A DNA stretch of 64,000 nucleotides from Pedobacter hiemivivus (GTDB taxonomy: Bacteria; Bacteroidota; Bacteroidia; Sphingobacteriales; Sphingobacteriaceae), in NCBI RefSeq assembly GCF_004331685.1, contig NZ_SJSM01000002.1, positions 558,001 through 622,000 on the forward strand, written 5' to 3'. Below, piece after piece: positions 25,579 through 33,150 of the stretch (its first letter is position 1; the number at the start of each line of letters is the position of its first letter). Both the position numbers and the translations under genes were made by a program. The notes below the pieces were generated by a model. It saw only the letters and a list, made by a program, of their open reading frames with translations. It had not been told where the DNA came from and did no database searches.

Positions 25579-26337
25579 ATGAAGATTGTTTGTATTGGTT
25601 CTGGTAATGTAGCTACTCACATGGCTAAGGCCTTTGAAGAAAATGGCGCCGATATTGTTCAGGTATGGAGCCGGGAACTGGTAAATGCGCAAGCATTAGC
25701 CAATGAAATCGGTGCCCAGGCTATTTCTGATTTGAAGCTAGTAGATAAGTATGCTGATTTATACCTTATCGCTGTAAAAGACGACGCTATTGCCAAGGTG
25801 GCTAAAGAGCTAAAAGAAATAAATGGTATAGTGGTTCATACATCGGGTGCAACTGATATGGAAGTGTTAGCTGGATTTAAGAATTATGGTGTTTTTTATC
25901 CATTGCAAACTTTCTCTAAGCAGCAACCGATAGATTTTATTCATGTTCCTTTATGTTTGGAAGCGAATACGGAAGAGAACATGAGCGCTTTACAGCTAAT
26001 GGCGATGAAACTTACTCCTTTAATCTACGAAGTAGAGACCAAAAAAAGGGAAGTATTGCATGTTGCAGGTGTTTTTGCCAATAACTTTGTAAATCACCTT
26101 TACCAGTTGAGCCACCAGATTCTTAAAAAGAATGACCTTGATTTTGAACTATTGAGGCCATTGATTATGGAAACTGCAGTGAAAGTTCAGGACGCACTCC
26201 CAGAGGATGTGCAGACAGGACCAGCAGTTCGCAATGATAAAAAGACAATATTAAAACACGAAGAACTCCTGAAAAGAACGCCACACTTGCAGGAGATCTA
26301 TAAAAATTTAAGCAATAGCATTAAAAAATCGAAATGA
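25579..26337 (+). CDS. Rossmann-like plus DUF2520 domain protein
   Basis: The 252-residue protein starts with a nucleotide-binding motif (IVCIGSGNVATHMAKAF) like that of F420-dependent NADP oxidoreductases and ketopantoate reductases. The C-terminal half (VLHVAGVFANNFVNHLY, then ILKHEELLKRTPHLQEIY) matches the DUF2520 type. It probably reduces or oxidises an unknown substrate with NAD(P). The following genes for ferredoxin, IscX and KdsC are close but start with their own promoter-like element. Confidence 0.85.
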   Translation: MKIVCIGSGNVATHMAKAFEENGADIVQVWSRELVNAQALANEIGAQAISDLKLVDKYADLYLIAVKDDAIAKVAKELKEINGIVVHTSGATDMEVLAGFKNYGVFYPLQTFSKQQPIDFIHVPLCLEANTEENMSALQLMAMKLTPLIYEVETKKREVLHVAGVFANNFVNHLYQLSHQILKKNDLDFELLRPLIMETAVKVQDALPEDVQTGPAVRNDKKTILKHEELLKRTPHLQEIYKNLSNSIKKSK

Positions 26338-26362
26338 TAACGTAATTGCGGTTTTTGGTGCT

Positions 26363-26370
26363 TATTTTTG
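26363..26370 (+). promoter_or_regulatory. Candidate -7 element deciding the ferredoxin start
   Basis: TATTTTTG matches TAnnTTTG and overlaps an in-frame upstream TTG at 26368, so translation must start at the ATG at 26380, 9 nt further on. Confidence 0.5.
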
Positions 26371-26379
26371 AACCAGATT

Positions 26380-26712
26380 ATGAGTATTTTTAAGTTAAAG
26401 ATAAATTTTGAAGAACAGGGGAAAGAAGCAGTTGAACTACCTATTGCCGGCGGAGAGTCTGTTCTGGATGTCTGCCATGACCATGGAATAGATTTACAAC
26501 ATAACTGTGGCGGAGTATGCGGTTGCAGTACTTGCCATGTTTATGTGAATAAAGGAATGGATAATATCCAGGAAATTTCAGATAAAGAAGAAGATTTTAT
26601 TGACAGAGCAGTTCGTCCTAGAATCACTTCCCGATTAGGCTGCCAGTGTGTAGTGATCGATGGTGATATCGAAGTGACCATCCCAGATCAGTCTGAGTTT
26701 TTAGGCCATTAA
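26380..26712 (+). CDS. fdx: 2Fe-2S ferredoxin (Isc/adrenodoxin type)
   Basis: The 110-residue protein has the adrenodoxin-type cluster pattern C-x5-C-x2-C (NCGGVCGCSTCHVY) and a fourth Cys in the C-terminal GCQC segment. SRLGCQC and the IPDQSEF-type end resemble ISC-assembly ferredoxins. It is followed after 22 nt by iscX, so it probably supplies electrons for Fe-S cluster assembly. The start at 26380 is preferred because an in-frame TTG at 26368 lies within the promoter-like element. Confidence 0.93.
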   Translation: MSIFKLKINFEEQGKEAVELPIAGGESVLDVCHDHGIDLQHNCGGVCGCSTCHVYVNKGMDNIQEISDKEEDFIDRAVRPRITSRLGCQCVVIDGDIEVTIPDQSEFLGH

Positions 26713-26734
26713 TTATAAAATTAAATAGATAAAC

Positions 26735-26977
26735 ATGCAGGATAAGTTTGCACTCCCAATATACTGGAACGACCATGAGGATATTGCTCAGGAATTATAT
26801 GAGAAATTTGGTGATGATTTTAATGAAGCCAAAATATACCGTATCCGTTTTACAGAGTTATTAGAATGGATATTGTCGTTGCCTAATTTTAAAGGTACAA
26901 AAGAAGAAAGTAATGAAGGACATCTGGAGCAAATCCAGTCGGCCTGGGTTTACGAATGGAGAGATAACCAGAAATAA
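26735..26977 (+). CDS. iscX: IscX-family Fe-S assembly protein
   Basis: The 80-residue acidic protein has the IscX pattern IYWNDHEDIAQELYEKF, VRFTEL-like (YRIRFTELLEWI), LPNFKGTKEESNEGHLEQIQ and W-Y-EW at the end. IscX is an iron-binding modulator of IscS. It is slightly longer than the E. coli protein (66 aa). Its position right after the ferredoxin gene supports the assignment. Confidence 0.9.
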   Translation: MQDKFALPIYWNDHEDIAQELYEKFGDDFNEAKIYRIRFTELLEWILSLPNFKGTKEESNEGHLEQIQSAWVYEWRDNQK

Positions 26978-26981
26978 ACAG

Positions 26982-27509
26982 ATGTTTCTTGAGCAACTAA
27001 AGCACATTACAACACTCATCTTTGATATTGATGGTGTATTAACGAACGGTGATATCATCGCGTCAGATTCTGGCGAGTTTTTACGCACATTTAATATCAA
27101 AGATGGTTATGCGCTTCAGCTTGCAGTGAAAAGAGGTTATCACGTTTGCATTATATCTGGTGGCAAAGGTGAGGCCATGCGGAAACGATTTGAAGGTCTT
27201 GGCATAAACAATATCTTTTTAGGTGTTTCTGATAAGGTTGCAGTTTACAATAGTCTCTGCGCCTCCTACAACCTTAATGCTGCCGAAGTACTCTATATGG
27301 GAGATGATATCCCTGATCTTAAAATTATGCAGCTGGTTGGTATCGCAACCTGTCCGGCTGATGCTGTCCCTGAGATTAAAGCAATCTCACAATATATTTC
27401 TCCTTATACAGGCGGTAAAACTGCCGTAAGGGACATCATAGAAAAAGTACTTAGGGTACAAAAAAATTGGTTCGATGAGAACCCATCTGCTGCCGATTCT
27501 GGCAAATAA
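26982..27509 (+). CDS. kdsC: KdsC-like HAD phosphatase (3-deoxy-D-manno-octulosonate 8-phosphate phosphatase)
   Basis: I start the gene at the ATG at 26982 (175 residues). A longer ORF from 26913 would overlap iscX by 65 nt. The HAD motif I is FDIDGVLTNGD, motif II lies in CIISGGKGEAMRKRF, and motif IV is LYMGDDIPDLKIM. Size and lack of a cap domain fit the KdsC subfamily, which removes phosphate from KDO-8-phosphate in lipopolysaccharide synthesis. It begins 4 nt after iscX, but a functional link to Fe-S assembly is not evident. Confidence 0.88.
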   Translation: MFLEQLKHITTLIFDIDGVLTNGDIIASDSGEFLRTFNIKDGYALQLAVKRGYHVCIISGGKGEAMRKRFEGLGINNIFLGVSDKVAVYNSLCASYNLNAAEVLYMGDDIPDLKIMQLVGIATCPADAVPEIKAISQYISPYTGGKTAVRDIIEKVLRVQKNWFDENPSAADSGK

Positions 27510-27520
27510 TCAGTATTTTG

Positions 27521-27596
27521 TATTGCAACAATTATGTTACGTAGGTGGGTTAAACCTATTGGGCCTTTGTTGTCTCTAACAACTGAGCTTGCAATA
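27521..27596 (+). other. Potential folded leader upstream of a Spy-like gene
   Basis: TATTGCAA (27521-27528) pairs with TTGCAATA (27589-27596), enclosing hairpins TAGGT/ACCTA (27542-27546 with 27554-27558) and GTTGT/ACAAC (27569-27573 with 27579-27583). The size of 76 nt recalls a cloverleaf, but no tRNA landmarks are present. It could be a 5' UTR fold of the gene at 27628. Confidence 0.3.
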
Positions 27597-27627
27597 GCTT
27601 ATAACCCATTAAACAAAATATAAACTG

Positions 27628-28032
27628 ATGAAAAAAGTATTGATTATCTGCGGATTGTTATTCAGTGTAATGACATTTGCAAAAGCACAAGATGGCGATC
27701 GTAAGATGCCAACTCCTGAAGAAAGAGCGGAAAAAGGTGCTGCTCAATTAACGAAAAAGTTAACCCTTACCGAAGATCAAACAACAAAAGTGAAAGCTAT
27801 CCTTTTAGATCAAGCAAAAGCTACGGTTAAAATGCGCGAAGAAAGTAAAGGTGATCGTGCGGGAATGATGGCTAAAATGAAAACTATCATGGAAGAAAAT
27901 GATGCCAAAATCAATGCTTTATTAAACGATGATCAGAAAAAAGCTTACGTTACCTATAAAGAAGAAAGAATGAATCGGATGAAAGGTGGTGGTAAAGGTC
28001 AAGGTGGCGGCGGCGGTGCTGGTGGTCAGTAA
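27628..28032 (+). CDS. Spy/DUF4890-like periplasmic protein with Gly-rich tail
   Basis: The 134-residue protein has a signal peptide (MKKVLIICGLLFSVMTFAKA). It then has a helical domain rich in charged residues with repeated LTEDQ-type segments (AAQLTKKLTLTEDQTTKVK, INALLNDDQKKAYVTYKEE), as in Spy/CpxP-like or DUF4890 proteins, and a Gly-rich tail. Such proteins are periplasmic chaperone-like or stress proteins. It resembles the gene at 28828 strongly, with maf between them, so the two are paralogues. Confidence 0.8.
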   Translation: MKKVLIICGLLFSVMTFAKAQDGDRKMPTPEERAEKGAAQLTKKLTLTEDQTTKVKAILLDQAKATVKMREESKGDRAGMMAKMKTIMEENDAKINALLNDDQKKAYVTYKEERMNRMKGGGKGQGGGGGAGGQ

Positions 28033-28058
28033 TCTTTAAAATATTATAAATAATGAAG

Positions 28059-28087
28059 GCGACTTAAGGTCGCTTTTATTATTTTCG
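28059..28087 (+). terminator. Terminator after the first Spy-like gene
   Basis: GCGAC (28059-28063) and GTCGC (28069-28073) form the stem, with flanking A/T pairs, followed by TTTTATTATTTT. Confidence 0.8.
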
Positions 28088-28134
28088 CCCAGTTGTAATG
28101 GACCTTACCATTACCTGATAAAAAAATACGCATT

Positions 28135-28704
28135 ATGTTTCAGCAAAAACTTCCTATCATTCTAGCCTCAAAATCACCCCGTCGACAAGAATTGCTTAAG
28201 GCAATGGGATTAGACTTTAAAGTGGTATTGAAAGATGTGGATGAAAGCTATCCTGAAAGTTTGAGCCCAGCAGAAATTGCAGTTTATATAGCCGAAAAGA
28301 AAGCCGCTGCTTTTACAGATATCAGTGCGGATAGCATTGTGATTACTGCGGATACGATTGTGGCTTACGGTGGGGAGATTTTAGGTAAACCGGCCGACAA
28401 AGCTGAAGCAATTGCTGTACTGAACAAACTTTCCGGCTCCGTACATCAGGTATATACGGGGGTGAGTTTAAGCTATGCAGGTAAAATGCATTCCTTTTAT
28501 GATTTAACAGAGGTAGTCTTCAATACGCTATCTGCCGACCAGATTGAACATTACGTAAGTAACCACAATCCTTATGATAAGGCGGGTTCTTACGGTATTC
28601 AGGAATGGATTGGATTGGTTGCTGTTGAAAAGATCATTGGTTCTTATACCAATGTAATGGGACTGCCTACAGAAAAACTATACAAAGCCTTATCTGCGCT
28701 TTAA
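28135..28704 (+). CDS. maf: Maf-family nucleotide pyrophosphatase
   Basis: The 189-residue protein begins with the Maf signature LASKSPRRQELL and contains DVDESYP, TADTIV, GKPADKAEA and YTGVSL, all typical of Maf/YhdE. Members hydrolyse non-canonical or canonical nucleoside triphosphates to limit misincorporation and have been tied to septum control. It sits between the two Spy-like paralogues, with its own gaps, so it is probably an independent unit. Confidence 0.95.
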   Translation: MFQQKLPIILASKSPRRQELLKAMGLDFKVVLKDVDESYPESLSPAEIAVYIAEKKAAAFTDISADSIVITADTIVAYGGEILGKPADKAEAIAVLNKLSGSVHQVYTGVSLSYAGKMHSFYDLTEVVFNTLSADQIEHYVSNHNPYDKAGSYGIQEWIGLVAVEKIIGSYTNVMGLPTEKLYKALSAL

Positions 28705-28827
28705 CTGATTGATTAATTTTTGATAGGATTCTTTTAATAAAAAAAGAACAAAACAAAAGCTGCTCTGTTTTGAAACCTGAAATAGTTATATAGTATACTA
28801 TGGATTTCAAAAACTAATTAAAATCAG

Positions 28828-29256
28828 ATGAAAAAATTGTTAATTGTTTGCGGATTGTTGTTTAGTATAATAACAATCGCACAGGCGCAAAGCACAGGCC
28901 AGAAAAAAATGGCAACCCCCGAAGAAAAGGCTAAAATGAGTGCCGAAAGGTTAGCCAAAAAACTTGATTTGAATCCAGATCAGAAAAAGAAAATAGAGGA
29001 TATCTATTTAGAAGAGTCGATGGCGATGGCTACAGCGGATAAAGAAGGAACGGGAGATAAAGAAGCGAAAAAAGCGGAAAAGATGAGAATTCATAATGAA
29101 GCAGACACGAAGATTGCTGCGGAGTTAACCGAACCTCAAAAACAGAAATACGAAGCTTGGAAAATGGAGAATAAAAAACACATGAAAATGAAAAAAGGCA
29201 TGAAAGAAAAAAGGCCAGTTACTCCGCCACCAGTTACTACACCTCCTGTTATGTAA
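28828..29256 (+). CDS. Spy/DUF4890-like periplasmic protein with Pro-rich tail
   Basis: The 142-residue paralogue of the protein at 27628 has an almost identical signal peptide (MKKLLIVCGLLFSIITIAQA), a similar KMATPEEKAKMSAERLAKKL start to the helical domain and a Lys-rich middle. The tail is Pro/Thr-rich (TPPPVTTPPVM) instead of Gly-rich. It is likely a periplasmic helical protein with a binding or chaperone function. Confidence 0.75.
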   Translation: MKKLLIVCGLLFSIITIAQAQSTGQKKMATPEEKAKMSAERLAKKLDLNPDQKKKIEDIYLEESMAMATADKEGTGDKEAKKAEKMRIHNEADTKIAAELTEPQKQKYEAWKMENKKHMKMKKGMKEKRPVTPPPVTTPPVM

Positions 29257-29262
29257 AATAAT

Positions 29263-29290
29263 AAAAGCGACCATCGAGTCGCTTTTATTG
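29263..29290. terminator. Bidirectional terminator between Spy-like gene and ppx
   Basis: GCGAC (29267-29271) pairs with GTCGC (29278-29282), flanked by AAAA and TTTT, giving T-tracts on both strands for the convergent genes. Confidence 0.85.
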
Positions 29291-29295
29291 TTTGT

Positions 29296-30216
29296 TTATC
29301 CTTCTAGCTTAGCTGAAGCTAGTCCGTATAAAACGCCCATCTTTAAATCGTAAGTAGAAAGGCTTATGCTTTTGATCCCGCAATTGGCGATTACATAATT
29401 ACTGATTAAAGCTGCGATAACGATCATGTCAACTCGTAATGCAATTAGATTGGGCATAATTTCGCGCTCTGCGTGCGTAGAAGCAATTAATGAAGCTGCA
29501 AGCTTGTGGTAATCATTCAGGTCGATAGGAGCTGATTTAACACTGTTTAAATCAATACTGGGGTCAATCATCCCAGTAAAGCTTTCGAAGGCGCCCGCAG
29601 AGCCTACAAGGTGTTGTGGTTTATATAAGGCGCAGGCTGCTTCTAATTCCTGCAATGTATCTTTTAAATGATCCAGAATAGCCAATTGGTCTGTCTGAAT
29701 AATTGGATCAGAGTGGAAATAAGCCTGGGTTAAACGGGCGGCGCCAATATTATAGCTTGCTTTCCAAAGTATCCCATCAGCATCCGCTATAATAAACTCC
29801 GTACTTCCACCACCGATATCCATAATCAATGAGGTTGCCTGGATGGCTCCAGTAGCTTTAACACCCTTAAAGATATAGGCTGCCTCCTGATCTCCACTGA
29901 TCACTTCGATGTCAATTCCGGCATCCGTTTTAGCTGCGTTAACAAAGTCGCCCCCATTGTCCGCACTACGTACAGCCGAAGTTGCAGTAGCTTTAACCAC
30001 ATCAACCTGGTGTTTTATGATTTCCTGTTTAAAAAACTTAAGTGTAGCAATACCTCTTTCGAAAGCTTCGGGGATAATGATGTTTTCATTAATACGTCCT
30101 TGACCCAACCTAACCGGTTCGTTTGTTTTAAGAAGCACTTTTACTTCAGTAGCCGATATTTCGGCTATAATAAGGTGAAAGGTATTGGTGCCAAGATCAA
30201 TAACAGCTGCAATCAT
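29296..30216 (-). CDS. ppx: Ppx/GppA-family phosphatase (exopolyphosphatase)
   Basis: The 306-residue protein starts with the ASKHA phosphate-loop AVIDLGTNTFHLII and has the second site SLIMDIGGGSTEFII. It is the short single-domain form without the C-terminal HD domain, as is usual in Bacteroidota. It hydrolyses polyphosphate or pppGpp. It is convergent with the Spy-like gene, sharing a bidirectional terminator. Confidence 0.93.
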   Translation of the reverse strand: MIAAVIDLGTNTFHLIIAEISATEVKVLLKTNEPVRLGQGRINENIIIPEAFERGIATLKFFKQEIIKHQVDVVKATATSAVRSADNGGDFVNAAKTDAGIDIEVISGDQEAAYIFKGVKATGAIQATSLIMDIGGGSTEFIIADADGILWKASYNIGAARLTQAYFHSDPIIQTDQLAILDHLKDTLQELEAACALYKPQHLVGSAGAFESFTGMIDPSIDLNSVKSAPIDLNDYHKLAASLIASTHAEREIMPNLIALRVDMIVIAALISNYVIANCGIKSISLSTYDLKMGVLYGLASAKLEG

Positions 30217-30233
30217 ATAAAATTTTAGGTTGT

Positions 30234-30258
30234 AAAAAAGGCCGCTTAAAGCGGCCTT
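30234..30258 (-). terminator. Rho-independent terminator of grpE-dnaJ
   Basis: On the minus strand AAGGCCGCTT (30249-30258) pairs with AAGCGGCCTT (30238-30247) and is followed by TTTTT. Confidence 0.9.
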
Positions 30259-30261
30259 TCA

Positions 30262-31434
30262 TTATTCAAAATATTCTTTCATTTTCTCAAAGAAGCTCTT
30301 GTCGTTCTTACCTGGTTGAGGTTTGAAGTTTGGAGAGTCTCTTAGCTTTTCTAAAATGTTCCTTTCTTCGGCACTTAAAATTTTAGGTGTCCAAATATTT
30401 ACGTGGATGATTTCATCACCACGGTGATAGGAGTTGATTTCAGGAATACCTTTTCCTTTTAAGCGCAATAGCTTTCCACTTTGGGTACCTGGTTCAATTT
30501 TGATTTTGGCTTTACCATCAATAGTCGGTACTTCGGCACTGTAGCCTAAAGCTGCATCAACAATAGAAACATGTAAATCGTAAACCACATTGTTTCCTTC
30601 GCGTTTTAGACTTTCGTGAGGGATTTCTTCAATCAGGATGATCAAATCTCCAGGAATACCGCCATTAGGGGCCGCATTTCCTTTTCCACTCATGCTCAAT
30701 TGCATACCATCACTTACTCCAGCAGGGATGTTAATGTTGATGGTTTCTTCACCCCTTACAATACCTTCACCATGACAAGAACCGCATTTTGCAGTAATTT
30801 GAGATCCACTACCATTACAAGTAGGGCAGGTAGAAGTAGTTTGCATTTGTCCCAAAATGGTATTGGTTACTCTGCGTACAGCACCGCTACCACCACAGGT
30901 ATTACAAGTACTTACCGACGAACGGTCTTTAGCACCACTACCATCACAGGTTTTGCAGACAATCTGTTTGTTTACTTTTATCTTTTTCTCGGTGCCATTG
31001 GCAATCTCTTCGAGCGTAAGTTTTACTTTGATACGTAGGTTGGTACCTTTTGATACACGTCGGCCACTGCGTGACTGTTGGCCACCACCAAAGAAGCTTT
31101 CAAAAGGACTACCACCGCCAGCACCTGAACCGAATATATCGCCAAACTGGCTGAAGATATCTTCCATGTTCATTCCGCCGCCGCCATATCCGCCGCCACC
31201 TGAAGCACCACCAACACCGGCATGACCATAATGGTCATAACGCTGTTTTTTCTCAGGGTTACTTAAAATCTCATAAGCCTCAGCCGCTTCTTTAAATTTA
31301 TCTTCGGCAGATTTATCATCCGGGTTTTTGTCCGGGTGAAACTTAATGGCTAGTTTACGGTAAGCCTTTTTAATTTCTTCAGCTGATGTGTTTCTGGATA
31401 CGCCAAGCACATCATAATAATCTCTCTTGCTCAT
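30262..31434 (-). CDS. dnaJ: Chaperone DnaJ (Hsp40)
   Basis: The 390-residue protein has a J domain (1-70) with HPD at 33-35, a Gly/Phe-rich linker (about 75-125), and four zinc-binding repeats ([32 protein letters not shown]). The C-terminal substrate domains follow, so it is type I DnaJ. It is encoded 6 nt downstream of grpE and works with DnaK, which is not in the window. The terminator after it ends the operon. Confidence 0.98.
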   Translation of the reverse strand: MSKRDYYDVLGVSRNTSAEEIKKAYRKLAIKFHPDKNPDDKSAEDKFKEAAEAYEILSNPEKKQRYDHYGHAGVGGASGGGGYGGGGMNMEDIFSQFGDIFGSGAGGGSPFESFFGGGQQSRSGRRVSKGTNLRIKVKLTLEEIANGTEKKIKVNKQIVCKTCDGSGAKDRSSVSTCNTCGGSGAVRRVTNTILGQMQTTSTCPTCNGSGSQITAKCGSCHGEGIVRGEETININIPAGVSDGMQLSMSGKGNAAPNGGIPGDLIILIEEIPHESLKREGNNVVYDLHVSIVDAALGYSAEVPTIDGKAKIKIEPGTQSGKLLRLKGKGIPEINSYHRGDEIIHVNIWTPKILSAEERNILEKLRDSPNFKPQPGKNDKSFFEKMKEYFE

Positions 31435-31440
31435 AAAATA

Positions 31441-32055
31441 TTAACTACCTACTACAACTTTTGCAAAGCGAATAACTTTGTCATTTAAGGTATATCCTTT
31501 TTCCAGTTCATCCATTACTTTTCCCTTCATCTCTTCATTTGGTGCAGGGATTTTAGTGATGGCTTCATGGTGATCCGTATTAAATGGAGTATTCATACTC
31601 TCCATTTCTTTAAGACCTTTTTGGGCCAATGTATTTTTTAACTTGGTATGCACAAGATCTACACCTTCACGGATGGCATTGATGTCAGTAGCATTTTCCA
31701 TTGCTTTGTTCGCCCTGTCAAAATCATCCAGCAAAGGCAATAAGGAAATAATCACATCTTTACCTGCTGTTTGTAACAGCTCTACACGTTCTTTTTGTGT
31801 ACGGCGTTTATAGTTGTCAAACTCTGCAAATAAACGTAGATATTTGTCGTTTAAAGCAGCATTCTCTTGTTGCAGTTTTTCTTCAGCAGTCAGTTCAGGA
31901 ACGATTTCTTCAGCTACTTCTTGTTCTTCAGTAGTCACAGTATTCGCATCTTTAATATCATTTATCAATTGATCTTCAGCATGAGTTTCTGCTGCAGGGT
32001 CTTGATTTTGCATAGTTGTATCTTTATTATCGTGTTTTTTCTTCTTGCTAAACAT
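31441..32055 (-). CDS. grpE: Nucleotide exchange factor GrpE
   Basis: The 204-residue protein has an acidic, low-complexity N-terminus and a long coiled coil (about 55-130: EFDNYKRRTQKERVELL). The C-terminal beta domain ends VIRFAKVVVGS, matching GrpE. It releases ADP from DnaK. It is directly upstream of dnaJ on the same strand. Confidence 0.96.
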   Translation of the reverse strand: MFSKKKKHDNKDTTMQNQDPAAETHAEDQLINDIKDANTVTTEEQEVAEEIVPELTAEEKLQQENAALNDKYLRLFAEFDNYKRRTQKERVELLQTAGKDVIISLLPLLDDFDRANKAMENATDINAIREGVDLVHTKLKNTLAQKGLKEMESMNTPFNTDHHEAITKIPAPNEEMKGKVMDELEKGYTLNDKVIRFAKVVVGS

Positions 32056-32183
32056 AGTATAGTAGAATTTTTGGAGATAAACTCAAAAGGTTTGCCAATG
32101 GGAAATATCCGTCATGCTGTCAGTTTTAATTGTAAAACTTAGAACAGAATGTCCGAATAATAAAATTTTGTCAGAAAATTGTA

Positions 32184-32867
32184 TTAAACAATCTGGGCGT
32201 CTTCATGAATAACACCACTCTCACATTTTATAATCCTTGAAGGGAATGTTCTGATGATGTGGTAATCATGTGTAGCCATTAAAACAGCAGTTCCACTCTG
32301 ACTGATCTGCTTCAAAAGCATCACAATTTCTTCAGAAGTATCCGGATCTAAATTTCCTGTAGGTTCATCGGCTAGAATAATTTCCGGATTGTTTAACAAT
32401 GCACGTGCAATAACTACGCGTTGCTGCTCACCACCTGAAAGTTCATGCGGCATTTTTTTAATTTTAGAACGCAAGCCAACTTTTTCCAGTACATCTTTAA
32501 TGCGCTCACTAATCAGATTTTGATCTGTCCAACCAGTAGCTTTAAGAACAAAATCAAGGTTCTTCTCAACAGTTCTGTCGGTCAATAATTGGAAATCCTG
32601 AAATACAATACCTAATTTTCTACGTAAAAAGGGTACTTCCTTATTACCCAGTTTTTTTAAATCGAAACCGGCTATTTGTCCATCTCCATTACCAATGTGA
32701 AGGTCGCCATAAATGATCTTTAGCAAACTACTCTTTCCAGAACCTGTCTGACCAATTAAAAAAACGAATTCACCCTTGTCGATATTTAAGTTTACGTTCG
32801 ACAAAACCAGATGCTTTTGCTGAAAAACATCTACATTTTTTAAATTTATAACTGTGTTCTCTGTCAT
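32184..32867 (-). CDS. ftsE: FtsE-like ABC transporter ATPase
   Basis: The 227-residue ATPase has Walker [10 protein letters not shown] (39-47), signature LSGGEQQR, and Walker [14 protein letters not shown]. The length, lack of extra domains and [18 protein letters not shown] linker fit FtsE, which with FtsX controls peptidoglycan hydrolases at division. No ftsX gene is adjacent here, so a LolD-like or other export role cannot be excluded. A small unknown gene lies 2 nt upstream on the same strand. Confidence 0.8.
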   Translation of the reverse strand: MTENTVINLKNVDVFQQKHLVLSNVNLNIDKGEFVFLIGQTGSGKSSLLKIIYGDLHIGNGDGQIAGFDLKKLGNKEVPFLRRKLGIVFQDFQLLTDRTVEKNLDFVLKATGWTDQNLISERIKDVLEKVGLRSKIKKMPHELSGGEQQRVVIARALLNNPEIILADEPTGNLDPDTSEEIVMLLKQISQSGTAVLMATHDYHIIRTFPSRIIKCESGVIHEDAQIV

Positions 32868-32869
32868 GT

Positions 32870-33073
32870 TTAGATATCTAATTTAGCAATTTGTCCGAAA
32901 GGCAAATCATTTACAAAATTCATAATGTATGGTAGTTTATCACCTAAACCAAGTTTTTCTAGTGATTTATCCGGCCTGTCGACTCTAAAATAAGCTAATA
33001 AGGTGAATTTATCGTCCCTTAATTGCACATAATCCGGAATCTTGGCAATGCCTTTTACTTTAATAACATACAT
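32870..33073 (-). CDS. Small hypothetical protein upstream of the FtsE-like gene
   Basis: The protein has 67 residues (MYVIKVKGIAKIPDYVQLRD at the start), no signal peptide and no membrane helix. It looks like a small alpha/beta cytoplasmic protein and ends LPFGQIAKLDI. Its stop codon lies 2 nt before the ATPase ATG, so it is probably co-translated with it. I do not recognise a family. Confidence 0.65.
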   Translation of the reverse strand: MYVIKVKGIAKIPDYVQLRDDKFTLLAYFRVDRPDKSLEKLGLGDKLPYIMNFVNDLPFGQIAKLDI

Positions 33074-33150
33074 CGCTCAAAAATAGTATTTCAAAATGAA
33101 ACCATCATGATTTTTCAGACTACAATTGAAATGAATACAAAATCATGAAT

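Noticed and set aside
26913..26981. Longer start for the KdsC-like phosphatase
   Set aside because: It overlaps iscX by 65 nt, while the ATG at 26982 gives a standard KdsC length.
27521..27596. Cloverleaf-like fold as a tRNA
   Set aside because: Neither TPsiC (GTTCAA) nor D-loop landmarks are present, and the middle stem is not a 5-bp anticodon arm with a 7-nt loop.
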